Shown: positions 1 through 6,648 of the stretch, in pieces
How the letters are laid out: each line of letters begins with the position of its first letter
Position numbering within the stretch: position 1 is the first letter of the stretch
NCBI GenBank assembly: GCA_945952425.1
Contig: CAMFIX010000038.1
Coordinates: 1 to 12,827 of the forward strand
From: an uncultured Pseudorhodobacter sp.
GTDB lineage: Bacteria > Pseudomonadota > Alphaproteobacteria > Rhodobacterales > Rhodobacteraceae
Length of the DNA: 12,827 nucleotides
Direction of reading: 5' to 3'
Made by a program: the position numbers and the translations under genes
Notes under the pieces: model-generated
Seen by the model: only the letters and a program-made list of their open reading frames with translations
What the model was told of the DNA's origin: nothing
The model's database searches: none

Positions 1-1
1 C

Positions 2-931
2 CCCGAGGCCGAGGCGCTGGCCGCCCGGCTTGGGTCGCTTGGCGCCGGGGTCTGCGCGGCGGCCGTCATGCACACGCCGACCGCCGTGACCGCGGCGGCC
101 ATCGCCGAGGTGCGCGCGCTCGGCGCCGATTGCCTGGTCTCGCTCGGCGGCGGATCGACCGTGGGGCTCGGCAAGGCGATCTCGGTCCGGACAGGCCTGC
201 CGCACCTGGCCATTCCCACGACCTATGCCGGGTCGGAGATGACCGACATCCTGGGCGAGACCGAGAACGGCGCCAAGACGACGCGGCGCGATCCGGCGAT
301 CCGCCCCGCGACGGTGATCTATGACGTCGCGCTGACGCTGGGCCTGCCCGCCGCGATGACGGTGACCTCGGCGCTGAACGCGGCGGCGCATGGGATCGAG
401 GCGCTTTATGCCGCCGATGGCAATCCGCTGGTCAGCCAGATGGCCGCGGCGGGGCTTGCGGCGCTGCGGGCGGGTCTGCCGCGGGTGGTGGCCGATCCGG
501 GCGACCTTGCGGGGCGGCGCGAGGTCTTGTTCGGCGCCTGGATGTGCGCGACCGTGCTGGGCCAGGCCGAGATGGGGCTGCATCACAAGCTTTGCCACGT
601 GCTGGGTGGCAGTTTCGACCTGCCCCATGCCGAGACCCATGCGATCCTTCTGCCCCATACCGCGGGGTTCAACGCGGCCGCGGCGGCCGAGATGCTGGCC
701 CCGGCGACGTCGCTCTTCGGGGCGGACCTTGGCGGCGGGCTTTGGGATTTCGCGCGGGCCGCCGGGGCGCCCCTGGCCCTGGCAGAGGTCGGGTTCACCG
801 AGGCCGACATCCCCCGCGCGGCCGATCTGGCGACGCGCAACCGCTATGCCAATCCGCGCGCCTTTTCGGCCGATCAGATCGCCGCCCTCTTGCGGGCGGC
901 GGTCCGGGGCGACAGGCCGCGGGCGATCTAG
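2..931 (+). CDS. Maleylacetate reductase (5' truncated)
   Basis: Reduces maleylacetate to 3-oxoadipate with NAD(P)H in the cytoplasm, the last step before the 3-oxoadipate pathway. The reading frame is open from base 2, so the true start lies left of the window; 309 residues are visible against a usual length of about 350. It belongs to the iron-containing alcohol dehydrogenase superfamily: the nucleotide-binding GGGSTVGLGKAIS is at about 146-184 and PTTYAGSEMTD follows. At 377-391 it has NAAAH where true iron alcohol dehydrogenases have D..TH. The H-H-K-L-C-H cluster is at 581-598, followed by the LPHAETHAILLPH block. The Asn in place of the metal-binding Asp is, as I recall, typical of maleylacetate reductases, which separates this from a real iron alcohol dehydrogenase. 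It converges on pcaF with only 3 bp between the stop codons. Upstream partners, such as a hydroxyquinol dioxygenase, may lie outside. Confidence 0.88.
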   Translation, partial: PEAEALAARLGSLGAGVCAAAVMHTPTAVTAAAIAEVRALGADCLVSLGGGSTVGLGKAISVRTGLPHLAIPTTYAGSEMTDILGETENGAKTTRRDPAIRPATVIYDVALTLGLPAAMTVTSALNAAAHGIEALYAADGNPLVSQMAAAGLAALRAGLPRVVADPGDLAGRREVLFGAWMCATVLGQAEMGLHHKLCHVLGGSFDLPHAETHAILLPHTAGFNAAAAAEMLAPATSLFGADLGGGLWDFARAAGAPLALAEVGFTEADIPRAADLATRNRYANPRAFSADQIAALLRAAVRGDRPRAI

Positions 932-934
932 CGG

Positions 935-2122
935 CTAGACCCGTTGCAGGGCGATGGCGATGCCCTGGCCCACGCCGATGCACATGGTCGAGAGCGCGAT
1001 CTCGCCCGGCTTCAACTGCAGCGCCGCCGTGCCGGTGATGCGCGCGCCGGACATGCCCAGGGGATGCCCCAGCGCGATGGCCCCGCCGTTGGGGTTCACC
1101 CTCGGGTCATCGTCGGCGATCCCCAAAAGCCGCAGCGTGGCAAGGCCCTGGGCGGCAAAGGCCTCGTTCAGCTCGATCACGGCAAGGTCGTGGGGGGTCA
1201 GACCCAGCCGCGCCATCAGCTTCTGGCTGGCAGGCGCCGGGCCAAGGCCCATGACGCGCGGCGGCACGCCCGCCGTGGCGCCGCCCAGCACGCGGGCGAT
1301 GGGGGTCAGGCCGTGAGCGCGCGCCGCCGCGGCAGAGGCCAGGATCAGCGCCGCAGCCCCGTCGTTCACCCCGCTGGAATTGCCCGCCGTGACCGAGCCG
1401 CCCTGGAAAAGCGGCTTCAGCTTGGCCAAGGCCTCGGGCGTCGTGGCGCGGGGGTGTTCGTCGCGGGCGACGATCAGCGGCTCGCCCTTCTTCTGCGGGA
1501 CTACGACCGGGGTGATCTCGACCGCCAGCCGCTCTGCCGCCGCCGCGGCCTTGGCCTGCGAGGCCAGGGCCATCGCATCCTGCGCCGCGCGGCTGATGCC
1601 ATGCTCGTCCGCGACGTTCTGGCCGGTCTGCGGCATCGAATCGGTGCCGTAAGCCGCCTGCATCGCCGGGTTGACGAAGCGCCAGCCGATGGTCGTGTCA
1701 TAAAGTTCCGCCGCGCGCGAGAAGGCGCTGTCGGCCTTGCCCATCACGAAAGGCGCGCGCGACATGCTTTCGACGCCGCCCGCGATCATCAGATCGGCCT
1801 CTCCGGCGGCGATGGTCCGGGCGGCCACCAGCACCGCATCCATCCCCGAGCCGCAGAGCCGGTTGATCGTCGTCCCCGTCACCGCGACCGGCAGGCCCGC
1901 CAGCAGCGCGGACATGCGCGCGACGTTGCGGTTGTCCTCGCCCGCCTGGTTGGCGCAGCCCAGGATCACATCGCCCACCGCCGCCCAATCCACCCTGGGG
2001 TTGCGCGCCATCAGGGCCCGCAGCGGCACGGCGCCCAGGTCGTCGGCCCGCACCGACGAAAGCGCCCCGCCATAGCGGCCGATGGGCGTGCGGATATAGT
2101 CGCAGATGAAGACGTCTTGCAT
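935..2122 (-). CDS. pcaF: 3-oxoadipyl-CoA thiolase PcaF
   Basis: Cleaves 3-oxoadipyl-CoA with CoA into succinyl-CoA and acetyl-CoA, the final step of the 3-oxoadipate pathway. The 395 residues match a full-length thiolase (PcaF is usually about 400). The nucleophile Cys90 sits in NRLCGSGMDAV, the catalytic His353 in ALGHPLGMSGAR, and the second cysteine Cys381 in STMCIGVGQG. The N-terminal opening DVFICDYIRTPIGRYGGALS and the internal TTIGWRFVNP are characteristic of PcaF rather than of general acetyl-CoA acetyltransferases. The ATG at 2122 follows the pcaJ stop after 1 bp and has a GGAG at 2130-2133 with 7-nt spacing. It is the last gene of the leftward pcaIJF operon. A PaaJ-type role in phenylacetate breakdown is chemically identical and cannot be excluded, but the adjacent PcaIJ favours PcaF. 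Confidence 0.93.
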   Translation of the reverse strand: MQDVFICDYIRTPIGRYGGALSSVRADDLGAVPLRALMARNPRVDWAAVGDVILGCANQAGEDNRNVARMSALLAGLPVAVTGTTINRLCGSGMDAVLVAARTIAAGEADLMIAGGVESMSRAPFVMGKADSAFSRAAELYDTTIGWRFVNPAMQAAYGTDSMPQTGQNVADEHGISRAAQDAMALASQAKAAAAAERLAVEITPVVVPQKKGEPLIVARDEHPRATTPEALAKLKPLFQGGSVTAGNSSGVNDGAAALILASAAAARAHGLTPIARVLGGATAGVPPRVMGLGPAPASQKLMARLGLTPHDLAVIELNEAFAAQGLATLRLLGIADDDPRVNPNGGAIALGHPLGMSGARITGTAALQLKPGEIALSTMCIGVGQGIAIALQRV

Positions 2123-2123
2123 G

Positions 2124-2789
2124 TCAAAGCTCCGGAACGATCAGGTCGGCGACGGGGCCCTCGGTCAGAAGCACGGCCCCCGTCATGGCTTGCAGGGCCT
2201 CCAGCGACAGGCCCGGCAGCTTTTCGCGCAGCACGAACCGCCCGCCCGCGATGTCGAGCACGGCATGGCTGGTATAGACCCGCGTCACGCAGGCGACCCC
2301 GGTCAAGGGCAGCGTGCAACGCGTCAAGAGCTTCGGCTTGCCGTCCTTCGTCACGTGGTCGGTCATCACGGCGACACGCTTGGCCCCATGCACCAGATCC
2401 ATCGCGCCGCCCACCGCGGGAACCCCCTTGGGGCCGGTAGACCAGTTCGCCAGGTCGCCCGTCTCGGCCACCTCGTAGGCGCCGAGGATCGCCACGTCGA
2501 GATGCCCGCCCCGCACCATGGCGAAACTGTCGGCATGGTGGAAAAAGGCGGTGCCGGGCTGCAGCGTCACGGCTTTCTTGCCGGCGTTGATCAAGTCCCA
2601 GTCCTCGGTCCCCGGGGCGGGCGCCTCGCCAAAGCCGAGGATGCCGTTTTCGGTATGGAAGATCGCCGCGCGGCCCGGGGGCTGAAAGCGGGCGACCATC
2701 TCGGGCAGGCCGATGCCGAGGTTCACATAGGCGCCGTCGGCAATATCCTGCGCGGCACGCCAGGCCATCTGGGTGGGGGAAAGTCTCAT
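2124..2789 (-). CDS. pcaJ: 3-oxoadipate CoA-transferase subunit B
   Basis: Beta subunit of the succinyl-CoA:3-oxoadipate CoA-transferase, which activates 3-oxoadipate to its CoA thioester. It has 221 residues, the usual size for the family. The catalytic glutamate is Glu47 in HTENGILGFG, the family's ENG motif. The NLGIGLPEMVA block near the N-terminus and the GGHLDVAILGAYEV block in the middle are typical of class I CoA-transferase B subunits. Its ATG overlaps the stop codon of pcaI in an ATGA arrangement (2786-2789), consistent with translational coupling and equal subunit synthesis. pcaF follows after 1 bp. An acetoacetate:succinyl-CoA transferase (ScoB) is the main alternative, but pcaF and maleylacetate reductase next door support the 3-oxoadipate substrate. 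Confidence 0.92.
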   Translation of the reverse strand: MRLSPTQMAWRAAQDIADGAYVNLGIGLPEMVARFQPPGRAAIFHTENGILGFGEAPAPGTEDWDLINAGKKAVTLQPGTAFFHHADSFAMVRGGHLDVAILGAYEVAETGDLANWSTGPKGVPAVGGAMDLVHGAKRVAVMTDHVTKDGKPKLLTRCTLPLTGVACVTRVYTSHAVLDIAGGRFVLREKLPGLSLEALQAMTGAVLLTEGPVADLIVPEL

Positions 2790-3520
2790 TCTGCGGCCTC
2801 CGGATACCTTGCGCCTGCGCGGTTCAGCGTTTCTTCCTGCGCGGGGTCGGGCACTTCGACCACGCCCTGGACGAAGATGCCGGGGGTGATGACGGCCTCG
2901 GGGTCGATGTCGCCGGGGGCAACGATGCGGCTGACCTGGACCACGGCATGGCGCGCGGCCATGCACATCAGCGGCCCGAAGTTGCGCCCCGCCATCCGGT
3001 AGGTGAGGTTGCCCAAGCGGTCGCCCAGATGCGCCTTGACCAGCGCGTAATCGGCCTTCAGCCAACGTTCCTGCACATAGGGGCGCCCGTCGAAGACCTC
3101 GACCGGCTTGCCCTTGGCGAGGTCGGTGCCATAGGAGGTCGGCGTGTAAAAGGCCGGGATGCCCGCGCCGCCCGCCCTGATGCGTTCGGCCAGCGTGCCC
3201 TGCGGCACCAGCTCCAGCGCGATTTGGCCTGCAAGGTAAGCCTCGGTAAAGACCACCGGATCGGCCGAGCGCGGGAAGGAACAGATGAGCTTGGCCACCA
3301 TCCCCGTTTCGATCAGCGCGGCGAGCCCGACATGGCCGTTGCCCGCATTGTTGTTCACCACCACCAGGTCGCGCGGGTGGCCGGTGGCGCGAAAGCGGTC
3401 GATCAGCGCATGGATCAGCTCGATCGGCGCGCCAGAGCCGCCGAAGCCGCCGATCATCACCACCATCCCATCCGCGATCCCCGCGACCGCCTCCGCCAGG
3501 CTTGGCACTGTCTTGTCCAT
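2786..3520 (-). CDS. pcaI: 3-oxoadipate CoA-transferase subunit A
   Basis: Alpha subunit of the succinyl-CoA:3-oxoadipate CoA-transferase, partner of PcaJ. The glycine-rich GGFGGSGAP at residues 24-32 is the CoA-binding signature of class I CoA-transferase A subunits, and NNAGNGHVGLAALIETG is typical for PcaI. The frame is open upstream to 3754, which would give 322 residues. The ATG at 3520 is preferred because it gives the expected size (244 residues, family about 230), is preceded by an AAAGGGGGAG ribosome-binding site, and begins with sequence that aligns to the family, whereas the upstream extension overlaps the divergent regulator. First gene of the pcaIJF operon, 103 bp from the divergent IclR gene. 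Confidence 0.92.
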   Translation of the reverse strand: MDKTVPSLAEAVAGIADGMVVMIGGFGGSGAPIELIHALIDRFRATGHPRDLVVVNNNAGNGHVGLAALIETGMVAKLICSFPRSADPVVFTEAYLAGQIALELVPQGTLAERIRAGGAGIPAFYTPTSYGTDLAKGKPVEVFDGRPYVQERWLKADYALVKAHLGDRLGNLTYRMAGRNFGPLMCMAARHAVVQVSRIVAPGDIDPEAVITPGIFVQGVVEVPDPAQEETLNRAGARYPEAAE

Positions 3521-3565
3521 GGCTCCCCCTTTGCTGCCTTTTGGATTTAGGCGCTGCGGGGGGTT

Positions 3566-3575
3566 CCGTCGACGG
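3566..3575. promoter_or_regulatory. 10-bp palindrome in pcaI/IclR intergenic region
   Basis: CCGTCGACGG is a perfect palindrome, centred 18 bp from the longer imperfect palindrome on its right. IclR proteins of this subfamily bind palindromic or repeated sites between the regulator and its target operon. Function is inferred from position only, and a 10-bp palindrome in GC-rich DNA can occur by chance. Confidence 0.3.
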
Positions 3576-3580
3576 GCTCC

Positions 3581-3596
3581 GTGCGCTATCGTGCAC
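3581..3596. promoter_or_regulatory. Candidate IclR-type operator between pcaI and regulator
   Basis: GTGCGCTATCGTGCAC is an imperfect 16-bp palindrome with 6 of 8 positions matched in each half-site. It lies in the 103-bp divergent region. Its overall form (outer GTGCG / CAC, AT-containing centre) resembles, as I recall it, the PcaR-type site of pseudomonads (GTTCGATAATCGCAC). A further CGCAC half-site lies at 3609-3613. Binding by the neighbouring IclR protein is an inference. Confidence 0.45.
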
Positions 3597-3613
3597 TTGT
3601 TGACATACCGCAC

Positions 3614-3617
3614 GAGG
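3614..3617 (+). promoter_or_regulatory. Ribosome-binding site deciding the IclR start
   Basis: GAGG lies 6 nt before the ATG at 3624. This supports 3624 over both the long upstream open frame (to 3285) and the in-frame ATG at 3648, which has no purine-rich site in front of it. Confidence 0.6.
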
Positions 3618-3623
3618 CGCCGC

Positions 3624-4382
3624 ATGACGATCACCGAACGCGACACGATGGGCGGCCTGGCCAAGGGGCTGCAGGTGATCGAGAGCTTTTCGCCCGAACA
3701 TCCGCGCCAGTCGATCACCGAGGTCGCCAAGGCCACCGGGCTCGACCGCGCCACGGCACGGCGCTGCCTCTTGACGCTGCACCTGCAGGGCTATGCCGAT
3801 TACGACGGCAAGTTCTTTACCCTGACGCCGCGCGTCCTCCGGCTGGGGACGGCCTGCCTGGCCACCATGCCCCTGCCGCAGATCGTGCAGCCGCATCTGG
3901 ATGCGCTGTCCGAACGGGTGGGACAAAGCTCGTCGCTGTCGATCCTGGATGGGGCCGAGATCGTCTATGTCGCCCGCGCCGCGCAACGGCGGGTGATGTC
4001 GATTGCGCTGATGCCGGGTTCGCGGCTGCCGGCCTATTGCACCTCGATGGGGCGGGTGCTGCTGGCCGCGTTGCCCGAGGCCGAGGCGCAGGCGCGGCTG
4101 GCGGGCCCCCTGCCCGCCCGCACGCCCCACACCCTGACCGAGCCCGCGTCGATCCTGGCCGTCCTGGCCCGCTGCCGCGCCGAGGGCCATGCGGTGATCG
4201 ACCAGGAGGTCGAGCTCGGCCTGCGCTCCATCGCCGTGCCGATCCGCAACAGCCGGGGGCGGGTGGTGGCGGCGGCGAATATCGGGGTCGGCGCCTTTCA
4301 CCCCGATGTCGCGGCACTGGTCGCGGCCTATCTGCCCGAGCTTCAGGCGCTGCAGGCCGCGCTGGCGGGGCTGATCGCCTGA
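3624..4382 (+). CDS. IclR-family regulator, PcaR/PobR type
   Basis: Cytoplasmic transcription factor that probably controls the divergent pcaIJF operon in response to a pathway intermediate. The protein is 252 residues, normal for IclR. The N-terminal winged helix-turn-helix spans about residues 9-70: SITEVAKATGLDRATARRCL is the recognition unit and LTPRVLRLG ends the wing. The rest is the IclR effector-binding domain, with the conserved GSRLPAYCTSMGRVLLAALP stretch and a C-terminal SIAVPIRNSRGRVVAAANIG. The short FSPEHPRQSITEVA lead-in and TPRVLRLG favour the PcaR/PcaU/PobR/CatR subgroup. The start at 3624 is chosen on the GAGG site 6 nt upstream and on domain boundaries. The effector (3-oxoadipate or a similar acid) is inferred from context. 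It could act as activator, repressor or both. Confidence 0.9.
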   Translation: MTITERDTMGGLAKGLQVIESFSPEHPRQSITEVAKATGLDRATARRCLLTLHLQGYADYDGKFFTLTPRVLRLGTACLATMPLPQIVQPHLDALSERVGQSSSLSILDGAEIVYVARAAQRRVMSIALMPGSRLPAYCTSMGRVLLAALPEAEAQARLAGPLPARTPHTLTEPASILAVLARCRAEGHAVIDQEVELGLRSIAVPIRNSRGRVVAAANIGVGAFHPDVAALVAAYLPELQALQAALAGLIA

Positions 4383-4480
4383 CGCCATCGCCTCGAACTT
4401 TCCGCAAAGGACAGGTTTCCGCTGCAATTCGCGCCCAAACCGGCCCTGCCCTTCCGTCACACCGGGCCCAGGTTCTGGAT

Positions 4481-4484
4481 GGAG
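4481..4484 (+). promoter_or_regulatory. Ribosome-binding site deciding the RTX gene start
   Basis: GGAG with 6-nt spacing to the ATG at 4491. The in-frame ATG at 4479 overlaps this site and has only a weak AGG upstream, so 4491 is the better start. Confidence 0.55.
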
Positions 4485-4490
4485 ACGGAT

Positions 4491-5630
4491 ATGGCGGTCG
4501 ATCTTTCGAATTTGCGCGACCTGGTGATGGGCGATCCGGGGTTGAGCGCGACTCTGACGGGGCAACAGCTGACGGATGGCGGGGCGGCGGTCTCGACCCT
4601 GACGACGATGCTGGCCCAGACCATCGACCGGCTGCACCTGAACGACGACGGGGCGATCACGGCCAGCGATGTCGTGGCGATTTCGGCGGCGATCCAGGCG
4701 GATGCCGGGCTTTTGGCCACGTTCACCGCGGCGCATGGTCTTGACGCGCCCGAGGGCGATACCGGCTATCACATCCTGGACGGCGCGGGCGGGACGCTGA
4801 TGTTCCAGGGCCGCAGCCTGGTCGACAAGGTGGCCGATTCGATCTTCATGTTCGGCTTCGGGATCTCGGGCGGGCATTTCCTGAACGAGACGGGCGACAT
4901 CGCCCGGCTGGTGCCGACCATGGCGGGCTGGCTGAACTATTTCGTCAACGGGGTGAATGTCGTCTATGGCAGCGAGGGCGACGACAAGCTTCTGAGCGGC
5001 GCCTACAGCCCCGCGCTCGCCTCGGCCGCCAACGAGCTTTGGCTGGCCGGCGGGGGCAACGACCTGGTGAAGGCGCAGGCGGGCGACGATACGGTCTGGG
5101 GCGGCGCCGGGGCCGATACGATCACCGGCGACGATGGCAACGACGTGGTCTATGGCGAGGCCGGGCGCGACCGGATCGACGGCGGCAACGGGCATGACCT
5201 GCTGGATGGCGGGGCGGACAACGACCTCTTACGCGGGGGGGCGGGCAACGACACGCTGATCGGGGGCGCGGGGGCCGACACGCTGCAGGGGGGCGAGGGC
5301 ACCGACCGCATCGTCGGCGGCACCGGGGCCGACCAGATCGGCATCCTGGACAGCGCCTGCGACACGCTGGTCTTCGCGCTTGGCGACAGCGGCACGACGC
5401 AAGCGACGATGGACCGCGTGACGGGTTTCGTCTCGGGCGTCGACAAGATCGACCTCTCCGCGCTTGGGCCCATGACCTTCGAGACCGGCCATTTCAGCGG
5501 CACCGGCGCCTCGTGCTATTACGACGGGCGGGTGCTGCGGATCGACGCGGACGGCAATGGGACGACCGACATGGCGGTCGCCTTCAACGGCCTCGCCCAT
5601 CTGGTCGCGGGCGATTTCATCTTCGGCTGA
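4491..5630 (+). CDS. RTX calcium-binding protein, serralysin-like C-terminus
   Basis: Probably exported by a type I system and folded outside the cell on calcium; no enzymatic function is recognisable. With the ATG at 4491 it has 379 residues and no N-terminal signal peptide. Residues 1-160 contain no repeats and match nothing I can name; HLNDDGAITASD (49-60) looks like an EF-hand or dockerin loop with His instead of Asp at position 1. Residues about 187-283 hold glycine/aspartate nonapeptide repeats (GGAGADT, GDDGND, GGAGNDTLIGG). The C-terminal part (about 290-379), with SGVDKIDLSAL and IDADGNGTTDMAVAFNG and the hydrophobic end DFIFG, resembles the serralysin C-terminal domain that carries the secretion signal. 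There is no HExxH zinc motif, so it is not a protease of that family. It stands alone between the IclR gene and the converging SIS gene (3-bp gap). Cys290 and Cys342 are unusual for an RTX export substrate. Confidence 0.85.
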   Translation: MAVDLSNLRDLVMGDPGLSATLTGQQLTDGGAAVSTLTTMLAQTIDRLHLNDDGAITASDVVAISAAIQADAGLLATFTAAHGLDAPEGDTGYHILDGAGGTLMFQGRSLVDKVADSIFMFGFGISGGHFLNETGDIARLVPTMAGWLNYFVNGVNVVYGSEGDDKLLSGAYSPALASAANELWLAGGGNDLVKAQAGDDTVWGGAGADTITGDDGNDVVYGEAGRDRIDGGNGHDLLDGGADNDLLRGGAGNDTLIGGAGADTLQGGEGTDRIVGGTGADQIGILDSACDTLVFALGDSGTTQATMDRVTGFVSGVDKIDLSALGPMTFETGHFSGTGASCYYDGRVLRIDADGNGTTDMAVAFNGLAHLVAGDFIFG

Positions 5631-5633
5631 GCC

Positions 5634-6647
5634 TTAGAACTCCACCACTTTCGACAGGTTGACCGGCGCGTCGGGGTTCATCCCCCGGCGCAGCGCGGTG
5701 GCATGGGCGAAGATCTGCACCGGCAGCATCAGGGCGGCCCCGGCGGGCTCGGCCGCAAGCGCGACCGGCAGGGTCAGCTGGGCATGGGCGGCATAATCGG
5801 CCGCGCCCGGGCCCACCACGATCACCGCCGCGCCAAGCGCCTGCATGTCGCGGGCCAAGGCCAGGCCAAGCTCGGGCACCGAGAGGGCAAAGATCACCAC
5901 GACCGTATTGGCATCGGCACAGGCTTTCGGCCCGTGGCGGTAGTCCAGCGAGTGATAGGCCTCGGAGGTCGCCACCGCCATCTCCTGCACCTTCAGCGCG
6001 GATTCCAGCGCCAGCGGATGCGCCGCCCCGCTGCCCAGAAAGACGAAACGGTCGAAAGGCCGCGACCCGGCCAGCGCCCGCAGCGCCTCGGCCTGGGCGA
6101 GGTAACCCTGCCCCGCCCGCGGCAGGCCCGCCAGCGCGGCACGGTCCGCGGCGCTGCCGGTCAGCCATTGCATCGCGATCAGCATCGAGGTGAAGGAGCG
6201 CAGCATCACCAGCCCGTCCTCGTGACCCTCCTCCACCAGCAACGCGTGATCGACCTGGGTCATCAGCGCCGAACCCGCGGTGCAGCCGACGCCCAGCAGC
6301 GTGAACCCCGCCTCGCGCAGGATGTCATTGGCCAGAAGCAGCTCGGTCGAGCGGCCCGAGCGGCTGAAGCCGATGGCCAGCCGCCGCGCGGTCGAGGCGC
6401 GCGACAGGTGAGGGTCGAGCATCACCTCGCAAGAGGCCACCGCCTGCGCGCGATAGCCCCGCCGCCGCAGCCAGTCGGCCACGGCAAGCGCAAGGTAATA
6501 CGAGGTGCCAGAGCCCAGAAGCAGCAGCTCGTCATAGGCCTTCAGATCGACGGGCAGCGTCAGCGCGCCCGCATTCAGCCGCGCCAGCAGCGCCTCCCAG
6601 GCCTGCGGCTGGCTTTGCAATTCGGACCAGGTCAGGGCGCCGGTCAT
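5634..6647 (-). CDS. GlmS-like SIS-domain sugar-phosphate isomerase
   Basis: Predicted cytoplasmic ketose/aldose isomerase or deaminase acting on an amino-sugar phosphate. The 337 residues consist of two SIS domains (about 30-170 and 190-337) equal to the isomerase half of glucosamine-6-phosphate synthase, with no glutaminase domain. LLLGSGTSYYLA and GFSRSGRSTE mark the first domain, and FLGSGAAHPLALESALKVQE marks the second. Residues aligning with E. coli GlmS Glu481, Lys485, Glu488, His504 and Lys603 are all present as Glu215, Lys219, Glu222, His238 (YRHGP) and Lys333 (NLSKVVEF). This suggests working sugar-ring chemistry without ammonia transfer, as in AgaS/FrlB-type catabolic deaminases. 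The ATG at 6647 follows the dehydrogenase stop by 1 bp and has GGGAGAA upstream. It is the last gene of the leftward operon. The exact substrate is unknown. Confidence 0.85.
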   Translation of the reverse strand: MTGALTWSELQSQPQAWEALLARLNAGALTLPVDLKAYDELLLLGSGTSYYLALAVADWLRRRGYRAQAVASCEVMLDPHLSRASTARRLAIGFSRSGRSTELLLANDILREAGFTLLGVGCTAGSALMTQVDHALLVEEGHEDGLVMLRSFTSMLIAMQWLTGSAADRAALAGLPRAGQGYLAQAEALRALAGSRPFDRFVFLGSGAAHPLALESALKVQEMAVATSEAYHSLDYRHGPKACADANTVVVIFALSVPELGLALARDMQALGAAVIVVGPGAADYAAHAQLTLPVALAAEPAGAALMLPVQIFAHATALRRGMNPDAPVNLSKVVEF

Positions 6648-6648
6648 G

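Noticed and set aside
944..2440. 498-residue open frame on the + strand opposite pcaF/pcaJ
   Set aside because: Antisense to two well-supported genes, with Arg/His/Gly-rich composition and no recognisable motif.
3600..3605. Consensus-like TTGACA as -35 box of the IclR gene
   Set aside because: The matching -10 position would fall on the start codon at 3624 and give a transcript beginning inside the gene, while a good ribosome-binding site (GAGG, 3614-3617) shows translation starts at 3624. No convincing -10 was found.
4383..4490. Possible terminator or extra gene between the IclR and RTX genes
   Set aside because: Only a weak 5-bp GGCCC/GGGCC inverted repeat with no T-run is present, and there is no supported open frame. 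I see no clear feature.
2124..5195. 1023-residue open frame on the - strand
   Set aside because: Only the PcaJ part (2124-2789) is real. The remainder is antisense to or out of frame with PcaI, the IclR gene and the RTX gene, is very rich in Arg, Gln and His, and has no domains: a high-GC artefact.
5049..5339. Repetitive GC-rich DNA in the RTX gene as a separate DNA repeat
   Set aside because: The periodicity comes from the glycine/aspartate nonapeptide repeats of the encoded protein.
4491..5630. RTX gene as a serralysin-type metalloprotease
   Set aside because: Only the C-terminal secretion-type domain resembles serralysins; no HExxH zinc motif or protease domain is present.
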